DNA of 24,909 nt from assembly GCA_046339595.1 (NCBI GenBank), contig JBKDUF010000095.1, positions 1 to 24,909 of the forward strand, given 5' to 3'. Shown here one piece after another: positions 1 through 6,245 of the stretch. Position 1 is the first letter of the stretch. Every line of letters starts with the position of its first letter. The notes below the pieces were generated by a model. The model was not told where the DNA came from and did no database searches. It saw only the letters and a list, made by a program, of their open reading frames with translations. The translations under genes and the position numbers were made by a program. The DNA is from Ga0077527 sp021300125. Its GTDB lineage: Bacteria > Pseudomonadota > Gammaproteobacteria > Burkholderiales > SG8-41.

Positions 1-770
1 GTCGCCTCGTTGGTGTGCGTGATCCAGCACGGCACCTGGCGCGGATGCTGGTCGGCCGACCCCAGGAAGGAAAAGACCGGCACCGGATCGAGATCGCCCG
101 GCTGTTCGGTGCAGACAGAAAAGTCGATGCTGCGGCCGTCGATGCGCGGCGGCGTGCCGGTCTTCAGGCGTCCTTGCGGCAGGTTCAGGTCCTTCAGCCG
201 CGCTGCCAGCGAGATCGCTGGCGGATCGCCGGCCCGGCCGGCCGAGTAGTTTTGCAGGCCGATATGAACCCGGCCGTTGAGGAAGGTGCCGGCGGTCACG
301 ACCACCGTGCGGCCGCGGAAGCGGATGCCGGACTGGGTGACCGCGCCGGCCACGCGCTCGCCCTGCCCCGTCGGTTCGATCAGCAGGTCGTCGACCGCCT
401 GCTGGAATAGCCACAGGTTCGGCTGATTTTCCTGCCGGTGCCGAATCGCCGCCCTATAGAGAATGCGGTCGGCCTGCGCGCGCGTCGCGCGAACCGCCGG
501 TCCCTTGGAACTGTTGAGGATACGGAACTGGATGCCGGCCTCGTCGGTGGCCGCGGCCATGGCCCCACCCAGGGCATCGACTTCCTTGACCAAGTGACCC
601 TTGCCGATGCCGCCGATGGAAGGATTACAGGACATCTGGCCCAGGGTCTCGACGCTGTGCGTAAGCAGCAGGGTGCGCTGCCCAATGCGTGCGCTGGCCA
701 GTGCCGCCTCGGTGCCGGCATGGCCGCCACCGATGACAATAACGTCAAATTTTTCAGGGAATTGCGTCAT
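1..770 (-). CDS. mnmG: MnmG (GidA), tRNA uridine-5-carboxymethylaminomethyl modification enzyme, N-terminal part
   Basis: FAD-dependent enzyme that, with MnmE, installs the cmnm5 group on the wobble uridine of certain tRNAs in the cytoplasm. Reading the minus strand from the ATG at 770 gives an open frame of about 256 codons to the left edge, starting MTQFPEKFDVIVIGGGHAG. This contains the dinucleotide-binding motif GGGHAGTEAALA (about residues 14-25), the family signature MSCNPSIGGIGKGHLVKEVD (about 47-66), SSKGPAVRATRAQADR, and GTFLNGRVHIG. The full family length is about 630 residues, so roughly the C-terminal 60 percent lies outside the window; the open frame shows no stop or frameshift. 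It is co-directional with mnmE but separated from it by 169 bp that carry parS sites and a possible promoter. In related genomes rsmG, parA and parB commonly follow. Identification is secure; only the C-terminus is unseen. Confidence 0.97.
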   Translation of the reverse strand, partial: MTQFPEKFDVIVIGGGHAGTEAALASARIGQRTLLLTHSVETLGQMSCNPSIGGIGKGHLVKEVDALGGAMAAATDEAGIQFRILNSSKGPAVRATRAQADRILYRAAIRHRQENQPNLWLFQQAVDDLLIEPTGQGERVAGAVTQSGIRFRGRTVVVTAGTFLNGRVHIGLQNYSAGRAGDPPAISLAARLKDLNLPQGRLKTGTPPRIDGRSIDFSVCTEQPGDLDPVPVFSFLGSADQHPRQVPCWITHTNEA

Positions 771-820
771 GCCGCAGAATACCGCCCAGGAACTGCCGGA
801 CACCCTTGCGCCGGGCGCGC

Positions 821-849
821 ATCATAGCTCAGATTGGCCCGGGCGCGAA
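821..849 (-). promoter_or_regulatory. Possible sigma70 promoter for mnmG
   Basis: On the minus strand a -10-like TATGAT (821-826, 5 of 6 to consensus) is preceded after 17 bp by TTCGCG (844-849), a poor -35 match (3 of 6). It lies about 50 bp upstream of the mnmG ATG and just downstream of the parS pair. The -10 is good and the -35 weak, so this is tentative. Confidence 0.35.
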
Positions 850-872
850 GGCCGTCACCGGGACCGCTGGCT

Positions 873-888
873 GGTTTCACGTGAAACT
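873..888. promoter_or_regulatory. parS: parS-type centromere site 1 (ParB binding)
   Basis: The core GTTTCACGTGAAAC (874-887) is a perfect 14-bp palindrome. It equals the inner 14 bases of the widely conserved chromosomal parS consensus TGTTTCACGTGAAACA; only the outermost base on each side differs (G and T here). ParB loads on such sites and, with ParA and SMC, directs origin segregation. Lying about 3.8 kb from dnaA beside mnmG is the usual setting. The parAB genes themselves are not in the window. Confidence 0.9.
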
Positions 889-915
889 ATCGCCCCATCA
901 CCAGGTTGGCTGCAA

Positions 916-935
916 GTGGTTTCACGTGAAACCAC
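916..935. promoter_or_regulatory. parS: parS-type centromere site 2 (ParB binding)
   Basis: GTGGTTTCACGTGAAACCAC is a perfect 20-bp palindrome with the parS core at 919-932. Its centre is exactly 45 bp from that of the first site, and it ends 4 bp before the mnmE stop codon. It could also form a hairpin at the end of the mnmE transcript, but there is no T-tract on either side, so the centromere reading is preferred. Confidence 0.9.
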
Positions 936-939
936 CGCC

Positions 940-2283
940 CTACTTGCCGATGCAGAACCTGGAAAAGATTTCGCCGAGCAAGTCGTCCGCCGTGAATTCG
1001 CCGGTTATCCCGCCCAAAGCTTCATGGGCCAGACGCAGCTCTTCGGCGTATAGCTCGAGTTGTGAGGAATGTGCCGCGGCCTGACCGAGATGGCTGGATG
1101 CCACTTGCAGGGCAGCGATATGCCGTGCCCGCGCCGTAAACAAACCCTCCCCCACCGCCTGACAGCCAGCCTGCTGCCACAAGGCACGTTTCAGATCGTC
1201 CAGACCTTCGCCGGTTTTTGCAGACAGCCAGACACGGGCTTCACCCGAAGGATCCCTTTCCAGCCTGGCGGGCTGGTCAAGCAAATCGATCTTGTTGACG
1301 ACCCGCAGGCGGGGCAAAGCCGCGGGCAGACGCTCCAGGATGGCGACGCTGCGGTCATCCGCCGACCGCGTCGCATCGCTCAGCAACAGCACCAGATCGG
1401 CCCTGGCGACCTCGGCCCAGGTCCGCTCAATGCCGATGCGCTCGACCGGATCGGCGGATTCGCGCAGCCCGGCCGTATCGATGATGTGTACCGGCAGGCC
1501 ATCGATATCGATCTGCTCGCGCAGGGTGTCGCGGGTGGTCCCGGGCACCTCGGTGACAATGGCCACCTCGTCGCCGGCCAGCCGGTTGAGCAGGCTCGAC
1601 TTGCCGACGTTGGGTTCACCCACCAGCACCACGCGCAGTCCTTCGCGCAGCAGCGATCCCTGACGGGTCGCGCCGAGAACCCGGTCCAGCTGGGCACGCA
1701 AGTCCTGCAGCCGCTCGGCCGCACGCCCTGCCTGGAGGAACTCCACATCCTCCTCGGGAAAATCCAGCGTTGCTTCTACGAGCATGCGCAAGTTGATGAT
1801 TTTATCTTTAAGCCCTTGAATTAATTCAGAAAAATGTCCTTGCAGGGAACGCAATGCAGCCCTGGCTGCAGTAGCATTCGACGCCTCGATCAAATCCGCC
1901 ACACCCTCCGCCTGTGCAAGGTCAATGCGGCCATTGATATAGGCACGCTCGGTGAATTCTCCCGGCCGCGCCAGCCTTGCACCCAGTTCGATGCAACGAG
2001 CCAGCACTTGTCCCAGCACTACCGGGCTACCATGGCCCTGCAGTTCGAGGACGTCTTCGCCGGTATAGGAATGCGGCGCCGGAAAAAACAGCGCAAGACC
2101 CTCGTCGAGGGCCTGACCGGAACGGTCACGGAAGATGGCCAGTGTGGCCATGCGGGGCTGCAGGCTGCAGCCCGGCAGGACGGAAACAAACGCGGACAGC
2201 GAGGGCCCGGACACACGAACCACGCCGATGCCGCCACGGCCGGGGGCCGTGGCAATGGCGGCGATGATGTCGCGGGCAATCAT
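940..2283 (-). CDS. mnmE: MnmE (TrmE), tRNA modification GTPase
   Basis: Potassium-activated GTPase that pairs with MnmG to modify U34 of tRNAs. The 447-residue product matches the usual length (about 450). It begins with the tetrahydrofolate-binding N-domain (MIARDIIAAIATAPGRGGIG, with GHGSP at about 84-88 and RPGEFTERAYINGRIDL at about 106-122). The G domain is inserted in a helical domain: P-loop GEPNVGKS (222-229), the G2 region with PGTTRD, DTAG (269-272) and NKID (330-333). It ends in the diagnostic FCIGK, whose Cys is functionally important in the family. The ATG at 2283 is chosen because the conserved N-terminus starts there. It lies 27 bp downstream of yidC and probably shares the rpmH-rnpA-yidC transcript. 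No oddities. Confidence 0.98.
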   Translation of the reverse strand: MIARDIIAAIATAPGRGGIGVVRVSGPSLSAFVSVLPGCSLQPRMATLAIFRDRSGQALDEGLALFFPAPHSYTGEDVLELQGHGSPVVLGQVLARCIELGARLARPGEFTERAYINGRIDLAQAEGVADLIEASNATAARAALRSLQGHFSELIQGLKDKIINLRMLVEATLDFPEEDVEFLQAGRAAERLQDLRAQLDRVLGATRQGSLLREGLRVVLVGEPNVGKSSLLNRLAGDEVAIVTEVPGTTRDTLREQIDIDGLPVHIIDTAGLRESADPVERIGIERTWAEVARADLVLLLSDATRSADDRSVAILERLPAALPRLRVVNKIDLLDQPARLERDPSGEARVWLSAKTGEGLDDLKRALWQQAGCQAVGEGLFTARARHIAALQVASSHLGQAAAHSSQLELYAEELRLAHEALGGITGEFTADDLLGEIFSRFCIGK

Positions 2284-2310
2284 GCGCGGCGAGTATAGCG
2301 CCGCGCCCGC

Positions 2311-3984
2311 TCAGGACTTGCGTCCCGCCTTGGCGGCCGTTTCCAGCACGCGGTTGATGTGCCACTGCTGCGCGATGGACAGGATGTTGTTGACCAGCCA
2401 GTACAGCACCAGGCCGGCGGGGAAGAAGAAAAAGAAAATGCTGAAAGCCACCGGCATGATTTTCATCACCTTGGCTTGCACCGGATCCGGCGGCTCGGGA
2501 TTCAGGCGCGTCTGGATGATCATGGTCGCGCCCATCAGCACCGGCAGGATGTACCACGGGTCAGGCGTGGACAGGTCGGTGATCCACAGCGCGAAGGGTG
2601 CCTGGCGCATTTCCACGCTGGCGAGCAGCACCCAGTACAGGGCGATGAACACCGGAATCTGCACCAGGATCGGCAGGCAGCCGCCCAGCGGATTGATCTT
2701 CTCGGTCTTGTAGAGCTCCATCATGGCCTGCTGCAGGCGCTGGCGGTCATCCCCGTAGCGCTCCTTCAGGCTCTGCATTTTCGGGGCAACCACGCGCATC
2801 TTCGCCATCGAGCGGTAACTCGCCTCGGACAGCGGATAGAACAGCAGCTTGATCAGGATGGTCAGGACGATGATCGCCACGCCCCAGTTGCCGGCCCAGC
2901 CATGGATCCACTGCAGCACCCAGAACAGCGGCGCCGCGATCACGGTCAGCCAGCCGTAGTCGACCGCCAGCTCCAGCCCCGGCGCCAGCGCGGCAAGCTT
3001 TTCCTGTTCCTGCGGACCGGCATACAGCGGCATCGCCACCGTGGTGCTGGCACCCGGCGCAAGGCTGCCAGCTGGCACGATCACGCCCGCGCTGTAGAGA
3101 CCGGGCTGAACCTGGCGGGTGTAATACTCGCGAAGAGTCCCCTCTTTCGGCAGCCAGGCGCCGAGAAAGTAATGCTGAACGATGCCGATCCAGCCGTCAT
3201 TCGCGGTCTTGGGATGATTCTGCTTGCCCTTGTCGATATCACCGAAGGCAACCTTCTGGAATTTATCCTTGTCAGTGTAGACCGCGGGGCCGGTATAGGT
3301 CGGCACCATCGCGGAATCACCCTCTGGCGGCTTGGCATCACGCAGCAACTGGAAGTAGGCGTGAAACTCGATCGGTGCGCTGCCGGCGTTGACCAGCTCG
3401 TGGCGCACATCGATGACATAGGTATTGCGCTGGAACCGGTAAACCTTGGCGCCCTTCACGCCGCCCGAGGCCTCGAGGCGAACCTCAAGGCTGTCATGCC
3501 CGTCGGCGAGAATATGCCGCTCAGCCGTCGCGGTGTAGGTGGTCTGGTGGTTGGCAAGGCCCTCGCCGATCAGGCCGGACTGGGCGACGTAGCTGTGGTC
3601 GGTTCCGCGCGTGAAAAGAATGAAATTCTGTTTCGGATCCAGCGTGCCGCCATGCTTCTTCAAACGCAGACCCACCAGGTCGCCGCCGGCCGTGCTGATT
3701 TCGGCGAGGTAAAGGTCGGTCTCCACCTGGATGATTCTGCCGGCGGTTTGCGCAACCGGCGCCGGCGCCACCATGGGTGCAGGGGCACTCAAGGCAGCGC
3801 TGGGGGCGGGAACAGCCGCGGAGCCGGACTGGGTCTGGGATGCCTGTGGGCCGGGTTGGGGAACGGCTGAGGGGGCTGCGTTCTGGGCCTTGGCGGTAGC
3901 CTGAAGGTCACGCTGCCAGCCCTCGTACAGGAGGAACACCGACATCGTGAACACAAAGAACAGTATCAGGCGTTGCGAGTCCAT
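2311..3984 (-). CDS. yidC: YidC, membrane protein insertase
   Basis: Inner-membrane insertase that works alone or with SecYEG to place and fold membrane proteins. The 557-residue product has the Gram-negative architecture: an N-terminal membrane segment (about residues 5-22, after MDSQRLILFF), a Pro/Ala/Gln-rich linker (about 32-85), a large periplasmic beta-sandwich domain (about 85-345), then the conserved five-helix core. The core has NWGVAIIVLTILIKLLFYPL, a coiled cytoplasmic hairpin (YRSMAKMRVVAPKMQSLKER), INPLGGCLPILVQIPVFIAL, and FFFFFPAGLVLYWLVNNILS near the end. The C-terminal tail (ETAAKAGRKS) is basic, as usual for ribosome contact. It starts only 17 bp after rnpA ends. The small gene yidD normally found between them is absent here. 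Confidence 0.98.
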   Translation of the reverse strand: MDSQRLILFFVFTMSVFLLYEGWQRDLQATAKAQNAAPSAVPQPGPQASQTQSGSAAVPAPSAALSAPAPMVAPAPVAQTAGRIIQVETDLYLAEISTAGGDLVGLRLKKHGGTLDPKQNFILFTRGTDHSYVAQSGLIGEGLANHQTTYTATAERHILADGHDSLEVRLEASGGVKGAKVYRFQRNTYVIDVRHELVNAGSAPIEFHAYFQLLRDAKPPEGDSAMVPTYTGPAVYTDKDKFQKVAFGDIDKGKQNHPKTANDGWIGIVQHYFLGAWLPKEGTLREYYTRQVQPGLYSAGVIVPAGSLAPGASTTVAMPLYAGPQEQEKLAALAPGLELAVDYGWLTVIAAPLFWVLQWIHGWAGNWGVAIIVLTILIKLLFYPLSEASYRSMAKMRVVAPKMQSLKERYGDDRQRLQQAMMELYKTEKINPLGGCLPILVQIPVFIALYWVLLASVEMRQAPFALWITDLSTPDPWYILPVLMGATMIIQTRLNPEPPDPVQAKVMKIMPVAFSIFFFFFPAGLVLYWLVNNILSIAQQWHINRVLETAAKAGRKS

Positions 3985-4001
3985 AGGCGTATCAACCGGG
4001 C

Positions 4002-4376
4002 TCAGCGGGCGCCGTCTTGCAACAAGCCGCGCATCACCCTCTCCAGTTCCTTGAACAATTCAGCGTTGTCGCGACCGCACGGGCTGCTCCGAAGCTGAAT
4101 CACCACGTCAATCGACCCCAGTTCCGCGGCCAGTCGTCCGTATGCCTCTCGCGCAAGACGTTTCACCCGATTGCGGTCTACGGCCCTCGGTGCCGCCTTT
4201 TTGCCCACGATCAGACCGAGGCGCGGGGCGCCTTCTCCATTTTCGAGGGCCCGCGCAAGAAAACAGCGGCTGCCCGAGCGGCGACCACCGGCCAAAACGG
4301 CCTCAAACTGCGCCGGTTTGGTCAAACGACCCCGGTGCCGGGCAGAGGGGATGCTGCGATCCCCGGAAACGGTCAA
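4002..4376 (-). CDS. rnpA: RnpA, protein component of ribonuclease P
   Basis: Small basic protein that assists the RNase P RNA in removing tRNA 5' leaders. The family signature is clear: RLTKPAQFEAVL near the start, then the RNR box region KKAAPRAVDRNRVKRLAREAY, and IDVVIQLRSSP. No in-frame ATG lies near the expected start. I choose the TTG at 4376, which overlaps the rpmH stop (TTGA, 4 nt) and gives 124 residues; a second TTG at 4325 would give 107. The frame stays open back to an ATG at 4544, but that version would run right through rpmH. Translational coupling with rpmH is inferred from the overlap. The gene is certain; the exact start is not. Confidence 0.93.
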   Translation of the reverse strand: MTVSGDRSIPSARHRGRLTKPAQFEAVLAGGRRSGSRCFLARALENGEGAPRLGLIVGKKAAPRAVDRNRVKRLAREAYGRLAAELGSIDVVIQLRSSPCGRDNAELFKELERVMRGLLQDGAR

Positions 4377-4507
4377 ACGCTCAGGCGGGCCCGGCCTTTG
4401 GCGCGACGGGCACGGATCACGGCGCGGCCGCCGCGCGTTTTCATGCGCACGCGGAAGCCGTGGGTGCGCTGGCGCCGCGTTTTCGACGGTTGATAAGTGC
4501 GCTTCAT
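4373..4507 (-). CDS. rpmH: RpmH, 50S ribosomal protein L34
   Basis: The 44-residue, very basic product begins MKRTYQPSKTRRQRTHGF and continues with RVRMKTRGGRAVI and a final KGRARLSV. This is the textbook L34 sequence and length. It is a structural protein of the large ribosomal subunit. An AGGA ribosome binding site lies just upstream of the ATG on the minus strand. It is the first gene of the leftward operon rpmH-rnpA-yidC-mnmE, driven by a near-consensus promoter at 4543-4572, and its stop overlaps the proposed rnpA start. Confidence 0.98.
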   Translation of the reverse strand: MKRTYQPSKTRRQRTHGFRVRMKTRGGRAVIRARRAKGRARLSV

Positions 4508-4542
4508 GGCAAGTCCTGATCTGCAGTTCTGGAAAACTCACC

Positions 4543-4572
4543 ATTAGACCCGTACGGGCAAGGTGTTGTCAA
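4543..4572 (-). promoter_or_regulatory. Sigma70 promoter of the rpmH operon
   Basis: The minus strand has a perfect -35 TTGACA (4567-4572), an 18-bp spacer, and a -10 TCTAAT (4543-4548, 5 of 6). It lies 36 bp upstream of the rpmH ATG. The spacer contains the 10-bp palindrome CCCGTACGGG (4549-4558), which could be an operator or chance. Strength and position fit a ribosomal-protein promoter. Confidence 0.7.
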
Positions 4573-4627
4573 CGTGAGGGGGGCTGGGGACATCGTGGCG
4601 GCCGGATCCGGAAAGTCCCTTGAGTGC

Positions 4628-4656
4628 TTGGTTGCGACCCCCGCAACGGGTAAAAT
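4628..4656 (+). promoter_or_regulatory. Probable dnaA promoter
   Basis: TTGGTT (4628-4633), a 17-bp spacer and TAAAAT (4651-4656, 5 of 6) stand 55 bp before the dnaA ATG. The spacer holds an inverted repeat GTTGCG-ACCCC-CGCAAC (4631-4647). I see no good DnaA box nearby, so autoregulation by DnaA is not evident here. Confidence 0.5.
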
Positions 4657-4711
4657 CAGGGGTCATTTTGCCCCGTCAAAATTACAAAACCGAGCCGCCC
4701 AGCGGAACCGA

Positions 4712-6043
4712 ATGAACGACTTCTGGCAGCACTGCATTTCCGCCTTCGAACAAGAACTCGGACAACAGCAATTCCTGACCTGGATACAACCGCTGCAATG
4801 CGCGATCGAGGGCAGCCGCGTTTCGGTCATTGCGCCCAATGGCTTTGTCCAGCGCTGGGTGCGCGATCGCTTCCAGGCCCGCATCACCGAACTGGCCAGG
4901 GAGCGCCTCGGCGCTGAAGCCCGCGTCGAATTCGTGCTGGCGCGACGCCAGATCGAAATGCCGGCCGCAAAAGCAGCGGTACCCGAGCCGCGACCCGCCA
5001 AGCCCGCCACCTCCGGCCGTGACGTGTCCCGGCTGAATCCCGACTTCACCTTCGACAGTTTCGTCACCGGCAAGGCCAACGACCTGGCCCGCGCCGCGGC
5101 GCGCCAGGTTGCGGAGAAACCCGGCTCGGCCTACAACCCGCTGTTCATCTACGGCGGCGTCGGTCTCGGCAAGACCCACCTGATCCATGCCATCGGCAAT
5201 CACCTGCGCTCTCACGCCCCGGAAAGTAAGATCCGCTACATCCACGCCGAGCAATATGTTTCAGACGTGGTGCGCGCCTATCAGCACAAGGCCTTTGACG
5301 ATTTCAAGCGCTACTACCATTCCCTCGACCTGCTGTTGATTGACGACATCCAGTTCTTCAGTGGCAAAAACCGCACCCAGGAAGAATTCTTCTACGCCTT
5401 CAATGCACTGGTTGAGGCACACAAGCAGGTCATCATCACCTGCGATACCTTCCCCAAGGAAATTTCCGGCATTGAAAACCGGTTGATCTCGCGCTTCGGC
5501 TGGGGGCTGACGGTGGCCATCGAGCCGCCGGAACTGGAAATGCGGGTCGCGATCCTGCTCAAGAAAGCGGAGGCCGAAGACCTCGATCTTGACGAGAATG
5601 TCGCTTTTTTCATCGCCAAGCACATCCAGTCCAACATCCGCGAACTGGAAGGTGCACTCAAACGGGTGCTCGCCTACTCCCGCTTTACCGGACAGCCAGT
5701 GACAGTTGATCTGGCACGCGAGGCGCTTCGTGATGTGCTCGCCTCGCAAAGCCGTCAGATCAGCATCGAAAACATCCAGAAAACCGTTGCCGACTTCTAC
5801 AAGATCAAGGTTTCCGAGATGTATTCAAAAAAGCGCAGCCGCAATGTGGCGCGCCCCCGACAGGTGGCGATGGCGCTGGCCAAGGAACTGACCCATATGA
5901 GTCTGCCCGACATCGGTGAGGCTTTCGGCGGACGCGACCACACCACGGTCCTGCATGCCTGCCGCAAGATTGCAGAACTGCGCGGTTCAAGCCATGAAAT
6001 GACCAGTGACATTGCTTCTTTGTTGAAGGTTTTGCGCAGTTGA
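4712..6043 (+). CDS. dnaA: DnaA, chromosomal replication initiator
   Basis: ATP-dependent origin-binding protein that unwinds oriC and loads the helicase. The 443-residue product starts MNDFWQHCISAFEQELGQQQ (domain I, oligomerisation and DnaB contact). A short proline/alanine-rich domain II follows (about 82-107). The AAA+ domain III has Walker A GGVGLGKT (148-155), Walker B LLIDDIQ (208-214) and the arginine-finger region around R261. Domain IV carries the DNA-binding signature GGRDHTTVLHACRKI (406-420). The ATG at 4712 is chosen because domain I begins there; an AGCGGA ribosome binding site precedes it. The frame is open upstream to 4574 but that extension has no family similarity. It is slightly shorter than E. 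coli DnaA (467), owing to domain II. Confidence 0.99.
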   Translation: MNDFWQHCISAFEQELGQQQFLTWIQPLQCAIEGSRVSVIAPNGFVQRWVRDRFQARITELARERLGAEARVEFVLARRQIEMPAAKAAVPEPRPAKPATSGRDVSRLNPDFTFDSFVTGKANDLARAAARQVAEKPGSAYNPLFIYGGVGLGKTHLIHAIGNHLRSHAPESKIRYIHAEQYVSDVVRAYQHKAFDDFKRYYHSLDLLLIDDIQFFSGKNRTQEEFFYAFNALVEAHKQVIITCDTFPKEISGIENRLISRFGWGLTVAIEPPELEMRVAILLKKAEAEDLDLDENVAFFIAKHIQSNIRELEGALKRVLAYSRFTGQPVTVDLAREALRDVLASQSRQISIENIQKTVADFYKIKVSEMYSKKRSRNVARPRQVAMALAKELTHMSLPDIGEAFGGRDHTTVLHACRKIAELRGSSHEMTSDIASLLKVLRS

Positions 6044-6245
6044 TCACCGGTGGGTGTATTGTGAACAAGTCGTCAGCGCTGCCGATCCGGGAAAAACCAT
6101 CCTTTTTTGTCCACATGCAATCCCCAGGTCGGCCACAGCCCGGGAAAAACCGCAAATGCCGTGAATTCAATAGGCAGCGGGGCTTTTCAACAGCAGGGGC
6201 ATGGGCTTATTAGCTATCACTATTCTTAAAGATTTAAAAACTGAT
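6044..6245. other. oriC: Candidate replication origin (oriC) in the dnaA-dnaN gap
   Basis: This 202-bp gap has no coding potential. It contains TTGTCCACA (6107-6115, one mismatch to the DnaA box TTATCCACA) and TTGTTCACA on the minus strand (6060-6068, two mismatches). A perfect 12-bp direct repeat, CCGGGAAAAACC, occurs at 6087-6098 and 6140-6151. The last 45 bp before dnaN (about 6205-6250) are strongly AT-rich and could be the unwinding element. The rpmH-dnaA gap shows no comparable boxes. The dnaN promoter must also be here or upstream. The boxes are few and imperfect, so this is a candidate only. Confidence 0.5.

Noticed and set aside
2359..3870. Antisense open frame of 503 codons opposite yidC
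   Set aside because: It mirrors the yidC coding sequence, with a His/Gln/Arg-rich product typical of antisense shadows.
4002..4544. Long 180-codon version of rnpA starting at the ATG at 4544
   Set aside because: It would run through all of rpmH in another frame; the first 56 residues have no RnpA similarity and high GC content makes such open frames common.
4574..4711. Upstream ATG that would add 46 residues to DnaA
   Set aside because: The extension lacks family similarity and covers the probable promoter; domain I begins at the ATG at 4712, which has a ribosome binding site.
6201..6245. Upstream ATG that would add 15 residues to DnaN
   Set aside because: The clamp N-terminus is conserved from MKLL; the extra residues come from the AT-rich gap sequence.
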